Notes under the pieces: model-generated
Database searches by the model: none
Told to the model about the DNA's origin: nothing
The model's input: the letters and a program-made list of their open reading frames with translations, nothing else
Source of the DNA: Actinomyces sp. S6-Spd3
GTDB taxonomy: Bacteria > Actinomycetota > Actinomycetes > Actinomycetales > Actinomycetaceae
Direction: 5' to 3'
Length of the DNA stretch: 64,000 nucleotides
NCBI RefSeq assembly: GCF_000758755.1
Contig: NZ_JRMV01000281.1
Span: 295,981 to 359,980, forward strand
Program-made: the position numbers and the translations under genes
Shown: piece by piece, positions 48,124 to 57,414 of the stretch
Numbering within the stretch: the stretch's first letter is position 1
Layout: each line of letters opens with the position of its first letter

Positions 48124-48129
48124 TAAGCT
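48124..48129 (+). promoter_or_regulatory. Putative leaderless -10 hexamer for bcp
   Basis: TAAGCT ends 7 nt before the bcp ATG and there is no Shine-Dalgarno. The -35 is not evident. Confidence 0.3.
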
Positions 48130-48136
48130 CGTCGCT

Positions 48137-48613
48137 ATGGCTCAACTTCACGTAGGGGACAAGGCTCCCGACTTCACGCTCGAAACCACGCAGGGAACTC
48201 TTTCTTTGCACGACCTCTTAGGACGGGCTCGCGTCGGAGTCATCGTCTATTTCTATCCCAAGGCCTCGACACCCGGGTGTACGAAGGAAGCATGTGATTT
48301 TAGGGATCACTTCAATTCTTTTAAGGCACAGGGCTATGAAGTCATCGGCGTCAGCGCCGATTCAATGAAAGCCCTTGAAAACTTTTCGCAGAAACAGTCT
48401 TTGAACTTTCCTTTGGCCTCGGACCCGGATAAGACAATGCTTGCCCAGTGGGGAGCATGGGGAGAAAAGAAGAACTACGGCAAGATCTTCTTGGGCATTA
48501 TTCGCTCAACCATCGTTCTTGACACCAGCGGCGTCGTCACGCATGCCTTGTATAACGTCAAGGCAACCGGCCATGTTGCCCGCTTGCGTAGAGACCTCGG
48601 TCTTGATGACTAA
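48137..48613 (+). CDS. bcp: Thioredoxin-dependent thiol peroxidase (bacterioferritin comigratory protein, PrxQ type)
   Basis: The 158-residue peroxiredoxin has the peroxidatic Cys48 in FYPKASTPGCTKEACDF and a resolving Cys53 five residues later, the atypical two-Cys PrxQ pattern. It reduces peroxides with thioredoxin. The ATG lacks a Shine-Dalgarno. It is monocistronic, with a terminator downstream. Confidence 0.94.
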   Translation: MAQLHVGDKAPDFTLETTQGTLSLHDLLGRARVGVIVYFYPKASTPGCTKEACDFRDHFNSFKAQGYEVIGVSADSMKALENFSQKQSLNFPLASDPDKTMLAQWGAWGEKKNYGKIFLGIIRSTIVLDTSGVVTHALYNVKATGHVARLRRDLGLDD

Positions 48614-48622
48614 GTAAAAATT

Positions 48623-48659
48623 GGGCCAAACCGCTTCATCGTGGTTTGGCCCGATTTCT
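48623..48659 (+). terminator. Terminator downstream of bcp
   Basis: A 10-bp perfect stem (GGGCCAAACC with its complement) has a 10-nt loop at 48623-48652 and is followed by GATTTCTATTT. It begins 10 nt after the stop. Confidence 0.75.
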
Positions 48660-48760
48660 ATTTGTGATGAGGGATGAATGACTGCGGAGCGCGGTGCGCC
48701 GTTGAACCCCACTCCGCAGCCGGCTCTTGTAGATGAGCTGCGAAGGTGAGCGTGTCGCGG

Positions 48761-49315
48761 TCACAGTGATGTTGCTTGGATCTCCGGATCAAACAGCGGG
48801 ACCGGCGAAGGACGGCGTTCTTCGGCGGTTGCAAAGGATTCGGCAGCACCAACGAGGGTGTGCAGGTCGTGCCCTTCGAGCATCCACTGTGCCGGGGTCG
48901 TCTGATCAAGTACCTCGAGGGGACGTTGGAACCACGAAGCAGCGGTGAGCTGGTGAACCCGACCGCGCAGGCGACCGAGAACATCCGACATATCGTCAAT
49001 GACGGAGTGATTGGCCATAAGCTGCCACGTGGGGTAGTACCAGATTGTTGAAGGGGATTGGACTGCAAGAATGCGATTGGTTCGCACAGCCTTGTTGATT
49101 CCTTGACGCGAAATTCCAAGCCAGGCAACGATGTCGGATGTGGTACACACAGGGCCGACGAGTTCGTGAAGGCCTGGGCGGGGATCGGTCATTGAACGGA
49201 CCAGATGGGTGGCCTGCTCGACGATATCGGGAGTAATGACGGTACGGCGACGAGCACTTAACTGTTGTTCAATCGATGCGAGCAGATCCTTCTCTGAAGA
49301 AGTGAGACGACGCAT
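48761..49315 (-). CDS. Uncharacterised DNA-binding (HTH) protein
   Basis: The 184-residue protein has a helical N-terminus (SSEKDLLASIEQQLSARRR). Next comes a helix-turn-helix-like segment CTTSDIVAWLGISRQGINKAV near residues 78-98. The C-terminal portion ends with RPLEVLDQTTPAQWMLEGHDL, which recalls the C-terminal part of MbcA/ParS/Xre-type antitoxins. No toxin-like gene is beside it. ATG 49315 has GGAG 7 nt upstream; the longer frame to 49516 runs through a tRNA gene and is not real. I would call it a stand-alone DNA-binding protein of unknown function. Confidence 0.65.
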   Translation of the reverse strand: MRRLTSSEKDLLASIEQQLSARRRTVITPDIVEQATHLVRSMTDPRPGLHELVGPVCTTSDIVAWLGISRQGINKAVRTNRILAVQSPSTIWYYPTWQLMANHSVIDDMSDVLGRLRGRVHQLTAASWFQRPLEVLDQTTPAQWMLEGHDLHTLVGAAESFATAEERRPSPVPLFDPEIQATSL

Positions 49316-49392
49316 GAGATGCTCCGAGGGGGGTGAGTAGGGCACAGATACGCAAAGAGGTACCCGGCCATTGGCGCCGCCTCGGCAATGGG

Positions 49393-49465
<73 letters not shown>

Positions 49466-49508
49466 TTCAGTTATGTGTTTACAGTAGCACACAAGTGAAC
49501 GTACTGTG

Positions 49509-49581
<73 letters not shown>

Positions 49582-49666
49582 TTTGTCCTAAGGACAAGAA
49601 AGTAGATTACATACTAATGACGCCATGCGCAAATCATGCCGGGGCCGAATTTTGAGTACGAGGCTG

Positions 49667-49672
49667 TAGGCT
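49667..49672 (+). promoter_or_regulatory. Putative leaderless -10 hexamer for the DtxR-family gene
   Basis: TAGGCT ends 6 nt before GTG 49679. An AGGGGA lies between them but is too close to the GTG to serve as a normal ribosome-binding site. Confidence 0.3.
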
Positions 49673-49678
49673 AGGGGA

Positions 49679-50407
49679 GTGCAAGCAGTTGACATGGCAT
49701 CGGTCGATAGTCGAGTTTCCCGCGAAAATACGGTAACGCAGGACTACCTCAAAGCAATTTGGGGAGCTGAAGAAAACGGTGACGAAGGAATCACAATTCG
49801 TGCACTTGCTTCGCGTGTCGGAGTCGCGGTTTCAACTGCCTCGGAAAAGGTCAAAAGGCTCGCAGCTGAGGGGCTTGCCTTTCACGAACCCTATGGGAAA
49901 GTAACTTTGACTGGAGAAGGCCGTCGGCGAGCTCTTGAAGTTGTGCGTCGTCATCGCCTTCTTGAAACTTATCTGCACGATGCTTTGGGCTTCGATTGGG
50001 ATGAAGTCCACGAGGAAGCCGAAATTCTTGAGCATGCGGTTTCCGACCGTCTTCTGAACCGGATTGATGAACAACTGGGATACCCAAGGCGCGATCCTCA
50101 CGGAGATCCGATTCCTTCAACTGATGGGCAAGTGCGCATTCTTTCGCTTACTCCCTTGCGTGACATTCCACTTCATCGTCGTATGCGAATAGCTCGTTTT
50201 AGCGATAGTGATGCACGTGCTCTTCGCTCCCTCGAATCTAAAGGACTAGGACTTGACGCCGTCGTGGCGATCAGTGAACGAATGGATGCTCAAACGATGA
50301 AAATCATCGTTCAAGCAGAAGAAAAAGAACGACTCCTTGAGCTTAACGCCCAAGAAGTCGCCCTTGTGTTCGTCACAAGCGTGGAGGAACAGGAAGCAAG
50401 TTACTGA
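49679..50407 (+). CDS. DtxR-family metal-dependent transcriptional regulator
   Basis: The 242 residues contain a winged helix (IRALASRVGVAVSTASEKVKRLAAEGL), the metal-binding and dimer domain (RHRLLETYLHD, HEEAEILEHAVSD) and a C-terminal FeoA/SH3-like domain (LRDIPLHRRMRIARFSD onward). It is in the DtxR/IdeR/MntR family, which senses iron or manganese. GTG 49679 is used; ATG 49694 is an alternative with poor spacing. The C-terminus overlaps the convergent HIT gene by 7 bp. Confidence 0.9.
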   Translation: MQAVDMASVDSRVSRENTVTQDYLKAIWGAEENGDEGITIRALASRVGVAVSTASEKVKRLAAEGLAFHEPYGKVTLTGEGRRRALEVVRRHRLLETYLHDALGFDWDEVHEEAEILEHAVSDRLLNRIDEQLGYPRRDPHGDPIPSTDGQVRILSLTPLRDIPLHRRMRIARFSDSDARALRSLESKGLGLDAVVAISERMDAQTMKIIVQAEEKERLLELNAQEVALVFVTSVEEQEASY

Positions 50408-50841
50408 AGCGAGGCCATCTGGGGTGGAACTTTGGCGCCGTAACCCAAAGCAACCACGGCCTCGCGAAGCTTCTCAATCGCAGCGTCGAGTTCTTCTGAG
50501 CTTGCAGGGGCTGCATTGCTCAAAAGGACGTCGCTCTCGGTGCGCAGAGGAATGACGTGCAGGTGCGTATGAGGAACCTCAAAACCGGCGATAACAAGTC
50601 CGGATCGCTCGACACCAAAGGCACGCTCTTGTGCTCGGCCGATGATCTGCGCGACTTCCATCAAGTGGGTGCATTCCTGTGGATCCAATTGTGTCCATGA
50701 AGGAATAGGATCTCGCGGGACGACGAGGACATGACCTGGACTCGTCGGCTCGATGGTTGCGAAAGCAACGCAGGAATCGTCCGCCCAGACGAAACGCCCA
50801 GAGAACTCACCTGAAATAATTTTTTTAAAAACGGTACTCAT
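50401..50841 (-). CDS. HIT family protein (histidine triad nucleotide hydrolase)
   Basis: The 146 residues contain the catalytic HTHLHVIPL (HxHxH) near residue 95 and FKKIISGEF at the start, as in HinT-like nucleotide phosphoramidases. ATG 50841 lacks a Shine-Dalgarno, but GACAAT lies 6 nt upstream on the minus strand. The frame extends to 50946, without homology. Its stop overlaps the DtxR-family gene. Confidence 0.9.
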   Translation of the reverse strand: MSTVFKKIISGEFSGRFVWADDSCVAFATIEPTSPGHVLVVPRDPIPSWTQLDPQECTHLMEVAQIIGRAQERAFGVERSGLVIAGFEVPHTHLHVIPLRTESDVLLSNAAPASSEELDAAIEKLREAVVALGYGAKVPPQMASLQ

Positions 50842-50847
50842 GTCTCT

Positions 50848-50853
50848 ATTGTC
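50848..50853 (-). promoter_or_regulatory. Putative leaderless -10 hexamer for the HIT gene
   Basis: GACAAT ends 6 nt before ATG 50841 on the minus strand. It fits the pattern seen at several other genes in this window. Confidence 0.3.
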
Positions 50854-50974
50854 GAACGCCGCGAGGGTTTTGCCTAGTGGGAATAAACAGGCAAATTTGC
50901 GCCAATGCACTACCCTAGATACGGCATAGAACGAGCCTGAAGACACTGTGTTTTCAGGGTAGATGGAGGCAAGG

Positions 50975-53911
50975 ATGAGCGAGATCTCAACAGGGGAGCC
51001 CGATTTCCGTTACACGGCGCAATTGGCCGGAGAGATCGAAAACAAGTGGCAGGACCTATGGGACGAACGTGGGACCTTCTACGCGGATAACCCCGAGGGA
51101 GATCTTGCAGGTGATCTAGCCACACGTCAGTCTTTCTTCCTCCTTGACATGTTCCCGTACCCTTCGGGCAAGGGCCTGCATGTCGGCCACCCGCTGGGAT
51201 ACATCGCAACTGACACCGTTGCGCGTTTCCACCGCATGCAAGGTGAGAACGTTCTGTACACCATGGGCTACGACGCCTTCGGTCTTCCTGCAGAACAGTA
51301 CGCTGTTCAGACCGGCCAACACCCGCGCGTGACAACCGAAGAGAACATCGCGAACATGCGTCGTCAGCTGCGCCGTCTGGGGCTTTCGCACGACCGTCGC
51401 CGTTCCTTCGCAACGACCGATGTCGACTATGTGCACTGGACCCAGTGGATTTTCCTTCAGGTGTTCAACTCATGGTTTGATCCGCAGGCACCGCGTCGCG
51501 ATGGACGAGGCTTGGGTGCCGCGCGTCCGATCAGCGAATTGATCGCACAGTTTGCTTCCGGAGCGCGTGAGCTTCCCTCCGAGATCGCGCAGGGACGTAC
51601 GTGGGATGAATTGAATTCGCGTGAGCGCGCGCAGATCATCGATTCCTACCGCCTCGCCTATATCTCCGAGGCGCCCGTGAACTGGTGTCCGGGTCTGGGA
51701 ACCGTTTTGGCCAACGAAGAAGTGACGGCGGATGGCCGTTCAGAGCGTGGTAACTACCCGGTTTTCAAGCGCAGCCTGCGTCAGTGGATGATGCGTATTA
51801 CCGCCTACGGTGATCGCCTCGCTGAAGACCTCGACACCATTAACTGGCCTGAAAAGGTGCGCACCATGCAGCGCAACTGGATTGGCCGCTCCAACGGCGC
51901 GGAGGTTGACTTCATTGCAGTCGGCGAAGGCGTCAGTGATCGTGGTTTCACGGTCTACACGACTCGTCCCGACACTCTCTTTGGCGCAACCTTCGTCGTC
52001 TGGTCGCCCGAGCACCCACTCCTTGGTGGCACCACCCCGGGTTCGGCCTCGGACCAAGCAGCGCTGGATATCCCCGCGAGCTGGCCCGAAGGCACCCGCG
52101 AGGCCTGGCGTGGTGGCTATGCAACGCCTGCCGAGGCCGTGGCGGCCTACCGTGCACAAGCTGGGGCAAAGACTCCTGAGCAACGCGCAGAAGATGCGGG
52201 GGAGAAGACGGGTGTCTTCACGGGCCTGTGGGCAATTAACCCTGTCAATGGCCGTCGCATTCCTGTGTTCATTGCTGATTATGTCCTCATGGATTACGGC
52301 ACCGGTGCGATCATGGCAGTTCCTGCACACGATGATCGTGACTGGGAATTCGCTCAGCGTTTTGATCTGGATATCATCCGCACTATCGGTGATGCTCAAG
52401 ATCCGACCGCTCATGACCTGAGCCAGGGCGCCTACACCGGTGATGGCGTTGCAGTTGACTCCGCGAACGAAGAGATTAGCCTCAATGGTCTGGATAAGGA
52501 CGCGGCAAAGGCGGCAATGACCCAGTGGCTCGAAGAAAAGGGCTTGGGACGCGCTGCTGTTACCTACCGTCTGCGTGACTGGCTTTTCAGTCGTCAGCGT
52601 TACTGGGGAGAGCCTTTCCCGATCGTTTGGGACGAAGATGGGGTGGCTCATGCCCTCCCCGAAGAGATGCTCCCTGTTGAGCTTCCCGAGATTAGCGACT
52701 ATTCGCCTCGTACCTTCGATCCTGATGATGCTGATACGGAACCGGAAGCGCCGCTGGGACGCGCACAGGAATGGGTGAACGTCACCCTGGACCTGGGGGA
52801 CGGCCCGAAGAAGTATCGCCGTGAAACCAACACCATGCCTCAGTGGGCCGGTTCGTGCTGGTACGAGATGCGTTACACCGACCCGACGAACTCCACTGCT
52901 TTTGCCTCGCAAGAGAACCTGTCCTACTGGATGGGGCCGCGAGAGGGCAAGATCAGCGGTGGTACCGACCTGTACATCGGCGGTGTTGAGCACGCAGTTC
53001 TCCACCTGCTCTACGCACGCTTCTGGCAGAAGGTCCTCTTTGACCTAGGATTCGTTCCCGACGCTGAGCCCTACCACACCCTGTTCAACCAGGGCTACGT
53101 CCAGGCCTATGCCTACACGGATGCTCGCGGGCAGTACGTTCCCGCGGACGAAGTTGAAGGCGACGAATCCACCGGATTCACGTGGAAGGGTGAACCCGTT
53201 AACCGTGAATACGGAAAGATGGGTAAGTCACTGAAGAACATCGTGACCCCTGATGAAATGTATGACGCCTACGGCGCCGACGTTTTCCGCGTGTATGAGA
53301 TGAGCATGGGACCGCTGGACGTCTCACGTCCGTGGGACACCCGCGCGGTTGTTGGCTCCCAGCGTTTCCTGCAGCGTCTGTGGCGAAATGTTTTGGACGA
53401 GACCACCGGTGAGGTGACCGTCAGCGATGACCCAATGGATGCAAAGACCGTACGCCTTTTGGCGCGCACCATTGCGGAAGTGACCGTCGAGTACGAGAAC
53501 CTGCGCATCAACACTGCGATTGCAAAGCTTATCGTTCTCAACAATCACCTGACGTCTTTCGATCGCGTGCCACGCGTTGCAGTCGAGGCCCTCATTTTGA
53601 TGCTCTCACCGGTTGCTCCGCACATCTGTGAGGAACTGTGGTCGAAGCTCGGACATGCAGATTCTCTTGCTCGCGTTCCCTTCCCGGTTGTGGAAGACGA
53701 ATCCTTGCTCGAGGACGATACCGTCACAGCGATTGTCCAGGCCAATGGCAAGCTGCGTGCAAAGATCGAGGTTCCGGTCTCGATCTCTGAAGAGGATCTT
53801 CGTGCACTGGCTCTTGAGCAGGGCCCGATTGTCAAGCTCCTCGAAGGCCGCGAGCCTCTCAGGGTGATTGTGCGTGCCCCGCAATTGGTCAACATCGTTC
53901 TTCCGAAGTAA
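50975..53911 (+). CDS. leuS: Leucyl-tRNA synthetase
   Basis: The 978-residue class I synthetase has the HIGH motif as HVGH at 69-72 in [16 protein letters not shown], a CP1 editing domain in the middle and KMSKS as KMGKS at 748-752. ATG 50975 has GGAGG 5 nt upstream; ATG 50963 lies before that site. The gap of 133 bp to the divergent HIT gene holds both promoters. A small hairpin (CCTGAA/TTCAGG) is near 50937-50958, but there is no T-box. Confidence 0.97.
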   Translation: MSEISTGEPDFRYTAQLAGEIENKWQDLWDERGTFYADNPEGDLAGDLATRQSFFLLDMFPYPSGKGLHVGHPLGYIATDTVARFHRMQGENVLYTMGYDAFGLPAEQYAVQTGQHPRVTTEENIANMRRQLRRLGLSHDRRRSFATTDVDYVHWTQWIFLQVFNSWFDPQAPRRDGRGLGAARPISELIAQFASGARELPSEIAQGRTWDELNSRERAQIIDSYRLAYISEAPVNWCPGLGTVLANEEVTADGRSERGNYPVFKRSLRQWMMRITAYGDRLAEDLDTINWPEKVRTMQRNWIGRSNGAEVDFIAVGEGVSDRGFTVYTTRPDTLFGATFVVWSPEHPLLGGTTPGSASDQAALDIPASWPEGTREAWRGGYATPAEAVAAYRAQAGAKTPEQRAEDAGEKTGVFTGLWAINPVNGRRIPVFIADYVLMDYGTGAIMAVPAHDDRDWEFAQRFDLDIIRTIGDAQDPTAHDLSQGAYTGDGVAVDSANEEISLNGLDKDAAKAAMTQWLEEKGLGRAAVTYRLRDWLFSRQRYWGEPFPIVWDEDGVAHALPEEMLPVELPEISDYSPRTFDPDDADTEPEAPLGRAQEWVNVTLDLGDGPKKYRRETNTMPQWAGSCWYEMRYTDPTNSTAFASQENLSYWMGPREGKISGGTDLYIGGVEHAVLHLLYARFWQKVLFDLGFVPDAEPYHTLFNQGYVQAYAYTDARGQYVPADEVEGDESTGFTWKGEPVNREYGKMGKSLKNIVTPDEMYDAYGADVFRVYEMSMGPLDVSRPWDTRAVVGSQRFLQRLWRNVLDETTGEVTVSDDPMDAKTVRLLARTIAEVTVEYENLRINTAIAKLIVLNNHLTSFDRVPRVAVEALILMLSPVAPHICEELWSKLGHADSLARVPFPVVEDESLLEDDTVTAIVQANGKLRAKIEVPVSISEEDLRALALEQGPIVKLLEGREPLRVIVRAPQLVNIVLPK

Positions 53912-53913
53912 CC

Positions 53914-55044
53914 ATGCCTGAAGGAGATGCGATCCACCGGATCGCTCACACTTTTTCATCTCTTTTCGAAGGCGCTCAGGTGCAGGCGTCCTCCCCTCAG
54001 GGGAGGTTCGCCTCGTCTGCGCAGCTCATTGACGGCCACGTTGTGGTTGCGGTGCGAGCAGTGGGCAAGCATATGTTCGTTGCATTCGCTGCTCCCGGCC
54101 TCGCCACTTCCGTGATTGAGCAGGCCCGAGAAATTGAAGCTGAATACGCTGCTCGTTTGAACAGCGCCGAGGCCGTGGCTGCTCTTCCTTTTACCGGTAG
54201 TTCGCCGGTGTGGGGAGAACGTGCCTTCCCCAGTGAAGAATCCCTTCAGTGGCTCCATATTCACTTGGGGTTGTATGGCTCTTGGCGCTTTGACGCTGAC
54301 GAGCGAACACAGGATGTTCCAGCCTCAATTGGCGCTCCCCGGACGAATTGGGTTGCAACGAAGGGACACCGTCATGCTGCCCTCAAGTGGGCAAGTTACT
54401 CGGAAGATAGCCTGTATGTCGAGGACAATCTTGCTGCCGGCGAGGCTAGGGATTTGGCAGGCCAATGGCAGGCTCCTGAACCTGTGGGGCAGGTTCGTCT
54501 GCGTATCCTCTCCGAAGTGGCCGTTGCAGATGTGACGGGACCAAATCGCTGCGAGCTCATTTCCGACGACCAACGTTTGGTTACTGAGTCAAAACTCGGT
54601 TGCGATCCTTTGCAACCTGGGGCATCACAGGAGCCTGCAATGCGCAAACGTTTCATTGAGCTGGTTCGCGCGCGTAAACGTCCTGTTGGTGAATTAATCA
54701 TGGATCAGTCCATTGCAGCAGGGGTGGGAAATATCTATCGCGCTGAGGCTCTTTTCCTCGCCGGGATTTCTCCGATGCGCGCAGGAAACCGGCTCTCAAA
54801 GGCTCGCGTTGGCCAGCTGTGGGACATCATCTGTGAACTGATGACTCGTGGATTGGAAATCGGACGGATCGACACTATCCGTCCCGAAGATCAACCTGAT
54901 CCGATTCCTGAAGGGGATGAAGAACTTGGGCGATGGTACATCTACCATCGCAGCGGTCGTCCCTGTATTAAATGCGGGACCATGATCAGTGAGAAGCTCA
55001 TGCAAAACCGCAGGCTGTTCTGGTGCTCAAATTGCCAGAACTAG
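53914..55044 (+). CDS. nei: Fpg/Nei family DNA glycosylase, endonuclease VIII-like
   Basis: The 376-residue protein begins with MPEGDAIHRIA, so after Met removal the catalytic Pro-Glu-Gly is in place, with an H2TH domain (GVGNIYRAEALFLAG) and a C-terminal zinc finger CIKC...CSNC spaced as in Nei. It excises oxidised pyrimidines and nicks DNA. It is longer than typical Nei proteins (about 260-290) because of a roughly 45-residue insertion between GKHMFVAFA and WLHIHLGLYG. It starts 2 bp after leuS, so they may be co-transcribed. Confidence 0.92.
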   Translation: MPEGDAIHRIAHTFSSLFEGAQVQASSPQGRFASSAQLIDGHVVVAVRAVGKHMFVAFAAPGLATSVIEQAREIEAEYAARLNSAEAVAALPFTGSSPVWGERAFPSEESLQWLHIHLGLYGSWRFDADERTQDVPASIGAPRTNWVATKGHRHAALKWASYSEDSLYVEDNLAAGEARDLAGQWQAPEPVGQVRLRILSEVAVADVTGPNRCELISDDQRLVTESKLGCDPLQPGASQEPAMRKRFIELVRARKRPVGELIMDQSIAAGVGNIYRAEALFLAGISPMRAGNRLSKARVGQLWDIICELMTRGLEIGRIDTIRPEDQPDPIPEGDEELGRWYIYHRSGRPCIKCGTMISEKLMQNRRLFWCSNCQN

Positions 55045-55071
55045 GACAGAATCGTCAGTGAATCTGGGGTC

Positions 55072-55572
55072 TTAAGCCTGTTCGTAGTTTTCGCTCTCCT
55101 GGAAGATGTCGTAAACGTGTGGCAGATGCGCATTTGCCTCATCGATGCGGACGATCAGGGATGAAGCTCCCCAGTCTTGGCATCGGCGTGCACATTCTGC
55201 GACCAAAGCCGTTGCAATACCGCGCCGGCGGAATTTCGGGTGGACCATCAAGTCGATGACCTGTGGGAGACCGCTGGGTTCTTCTACAGGGGGGTCAACG
55301 ACGACGATGATTGCTGCGACGAGGTCTCCATCGACCCACGCGCCCAGAAAAGATCCTTCCAACGGGGTGCCGAAAACCCCTTCGAAACACAGGCGCATTT
55401 CATCCGTTGCTTCAGCCTGTGCCTCCAGAGTTTGGCGTTCTCCGTAGGCTGCGAGCGAGAGCTGTGCAAGCTCGGGGATATCGAATCGTGTGAGCACACC
55501 GATTTCACACTCTGCTGCACCGTGAAGGCGCGTCAGTGCGTCAATCTGTGCTTGTAGAGAATGTTTATCCAT
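55072..55572 (-). CDS. GNAT family N-acetyltransferase
   Basis: A 166-residue protein with the GNAT acetyl-CoA motif region VIDLMVHPKFRRRGIATALV (Q/RxxGxG/A loop) and a C-terminal RIDEANAHLPHVYDIFQ. The acceptor is unknown. ATG 55572 is chosen; it has no Shine-Dalgarno but TATTCT lies 6 nt upstream. GTG 55599 is the next in-frame start. A small palindrome (TAAGGA-G-TCCTTA) lies upstream near 55629-55641. Confidence 0.8.
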   Translation of the reverse strand: MDKHSLQAQIDALTRLHGAAECEIGVLTRFDIPELAQLSLAAYGERQTLEAQAEATDEMRLCFEGVFGTPLEGSFLGAWVDGDLVAAIIVVVDPPVEEPSGLPQVIDLMVHPKFRRRGIATALVAECARRCQDWGASSLIVRIDEANAHLPHVYDIFQESENYEQA

Positions 55573-55578
55573 AAGGAC

Positions 55579-55584
55579 AGAATA
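55579..55584 (-). promoter_or_regulatory. Putative leaderless -10 hexamer for the GNAT gene
   Basis: TATTCT ends 6 nt before ATG 55572 on the minus strand. No -35 is evident. Confidence 0.3.
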
Positions 55585-55681
55585 TGTGATCTGTTGCACG
55601 CGCGAGGTTCTATGGGAAGTTGTGCGCCTAAGGAGTCCTTAAGTTGGGAATATGTTCGAGGGCTTGACAAAACCTGCAGTG

Positions 55682-56299
55682 CTAGATGTACCAGGTCGGG
55701 TCTTCTTCCCAGCAGTTCGGATCGATGATGAGATCGCAGTCTTCTTCCACCATGCGAGTCTCAGGCTTTTGGCGTAATTGTGCCGGAACGCCAATTGCAA
55801 CAGCATCCTCGGGAACATCTTTAGTGACAACCGCGTTTGCGCCGACCTTTGCTCCATCGCCGATGGTGATCGGTCCAAGAACCTTCGCTCCCGCACCGAT
55901 CATCACGTGATTTCCGACAGTTGGATGGCGTTTGCCCTGAGTCATCGCAACGCCGCCGAGGGTGACACCGTGGAAAATAACAACGTCTTCACCTACCTCA
56001 GCGGTTTGGCCGATAACGACTCCCGTCGCATGATCAATAAATACGCGGCGACCGATTTTCGCCTCGGGATGGATATCAACACCCGTCGCCATGCGTGCAA
56101 GGGAAGAGAGTACACGCGCAGGAGTACGCAGATGGCGGTGCGCCCACATCGCATGGGTTACGCGGTGCGTCCACAGTGCATGAACGCCGGGATAGGCAAG
56201 TGCGACCTCGAGGGTAGAACGTGCTGCCGGGTCGCGGCGTTTAGCCGTGCGGAGATCTTCTGCAAGAAGTTCGATTACCTTGCGGGGAGACGAGGCCAT
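55682..56299 (-). CDS. cysE: Serine O-acetyltransferase
   Basis: The 205 residues have an N-terminal helical domain, then left-handed beta-helix repeats with DIHPEAKIGRRVFIDHATGVVIGQTAEVGEDV and VTLGG, the CysE active site. It makes O-acetylserine for CysK. ATG 56299 has GAAAG 8 nt upstream; GTG 56329 is a longer alternative. It follows cysK after a terminator-like hairpin, so some transcription may read through. Confidence 0.95.
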   Translation of the reverse strand: MASSPRKVIELLAEDLRTAKRRDPAARSTLEVALAYPGVHALWTHRVTHAMWAHRHLRTPARVLSSLARMATGVDIHPEAKIGRRVFIDHATGVVIGQTAEVGEDVVIFHGVTLGGVAMTQGKRHPTVGNHVMIGAGAKVLGPITIGDGAKVGANAVVTKDVPEDAVAIGVPAQLRQKPETRMVEEDCDLIIDPNCWEEDPTWYI

Positions 56300-56382
56300 G
56301 GTCAGTCTTTCGTGAATCGCGATCTGCACGTATCGTGCTGGTTTCTAGCCTAGCGAGCTGTGTGGAGGATTGGCAGAAAATT

Positions 56383-56413
56383 GAGTGGGTGGGGAATAAG
56401 CCCCCACCCACTC
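56383..56413 (-). terminator. Terminator downstream of cysK
   Basis: A 12-bp perfect stem (GAGTGGGTGGGG with its complement) has a 7-nt loop and is followed on the minus strand by AATTTTCT. It lies between cysK and cysE. Confidence 0.7.
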
Positions 56414-56423
56414 ATGAGTGTTC

Positions 56424-57356
56424 TCAGTCGCGCAGATTTTCGAAGAGCGCGGTGGAGAGGTAGCGCTCGCCCGTATCCGGCAGAATGACGACGATACGCT
56501 TCCCCTCGTTTTCAGGGCGCTGAGCAACCTGAATTGCTGCGGCGAGCGCTGCACCGGAGGAAATACCGACGAGGAGTCCTTCTTCTGCTGCTGCACGGCG
56601 GGAAGTCTCAAGAGCCACAGGGGTCTCAATATCGATCACTTCATCGACCACGCTGGCATCGTAGGTCTTTGCGACAAAGTTGGGGCCAAGTCCTTGGATT
56701 CCGTGAGGTGCAGCCTGTCCACCGGTCAGAAGAGGAGACTCGGCGGGCTGAACAGCAATCACCTTTACTCCCGGCTTCAGTTCCTTGAGCACCGAACCTA
56801 CGCCAGAAACAGTGCCGCCTGTGCCGACACCGGCAATAAAGATATCGATGTTCTCGTCAGTATCGCGAAGGATTTCTTCGGCGGTCGTACGACGGTGGAC
56901 AGCTGGATTGGCAGGGTTCGTAAATTGCGATGCGATGATTGAACCGGGACGAGAGTCGCGGATCCGTTCGGCTTCCTCAACCGCTGCGGTGACGCCACCC
57001 TTGGGGTCAGTTAGGACCAGTTCTGCCCCGAAAGCGCGAATTAGAATGCGACGCTCAACGCTCATAGAAGATGGCATGACGATCACGACTTTGTATCCGC
57101 GAGCAGCGCCAACCATTGCCAAAGCCACGCCGGTGTTGCCGGAAGTTGCCTCGATAATGGTGCCTCCGGGCTTGAGCTGTCCCGAAGCCTCGGCGGCATC
57201 AACGATTGAGCGCGCGATACGGTCCTTAACGGAAGAAGCGGGATTGAAGGCCTCGACCTTTGCAACGATCTCTGCGCCGCCCTTCTTCAAGCGGTTAATG
57301 CGCACCAGGGGGGTGCCGCCGATGAGATCGGTAACGTCAGTTGCGATGTTCGTCAT
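56424..57356 (-). CDS. cysK: Cysteine synthase A (O-acetylserine sulfhydrylase)
   Basis: The 310-residue fold-type II pyridoxal phosphate enzyme has Lys44 in NPASSVKDRIA as the cofactor-binding lysine, TSGNTGVALA as the substrate loop and GTGGTVSGVG for phosphate. It makes cysteine from O-acetylserine and sulfide. GAGGAG lies 6 nt before the ATG. An inverted repeat upstream may be an operator. cysE lies downstream. Confidence 0.97.
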   Translation of the reverse strand: MTNIATDVTDLIGGTPLVRINRLKKGGAEIVAKVEAFNPASSVKDRIARSIVDAAEASGQLKPGGTIIEATSGNTGVALAMVGAARGYKVVIVMPSSMSVERRILIRAFGAELVLTDPKGGVTAAVEEAERIRDSRPGSIIASQFTNPANPAVHRRTTAEEILRDTDENIDIFIAGVGTGGTVSGVGSVLKELKPGVKVIAVQPAESPLLTGGQAAPHGIQGLGPNFVAKTYDASVVDEVIDIETPVALETSRRAAAEEGLLVGISSGAALAAAIQVAQRPENEGKRIVVILPDTGERYLSTALFENLRD

Positions 57357-57374
57357 GATTTCTCCTCAGATGGC

Positions 57375-57391
57375 TGTGAGCCTTACTCACA
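57375..57391. promoter_or_regulatory. Palindromic site upstream of cysK
   Basis: TGTGAG and CTCACA are separated by 5 nt, about 20-35 nt upstream of the cysK ATG. It resembles a CRP/GlxR-type site but with a wider core (7 nt between TGTGA and TCACA), so that identity is unlikely. It may bind another regulator. Confidence 0.4.
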
Positions 57392-57414
57392 CCGCAACTC
57401 TAAAACCGACCGAG

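Noticed and set aside
50842-50974. Possible T-box or amino-acid attenuator upstream of leuS
   Set aside because: Only a short hairpin is present; no T-box sequence, specifier loop or terminator could be found. The same holds upstream of trpS.
51740-53005. Minus-strand open frame of 421 codons opposite leuS
   Set aside because: Same reason: it is a shadow of the synthetase gene.
55664-55692. Perfect TTGACA on the plus strand near the end of cysE
   Set aside because: There is no good -10 at the right distance and no plus-strand gene downstream.
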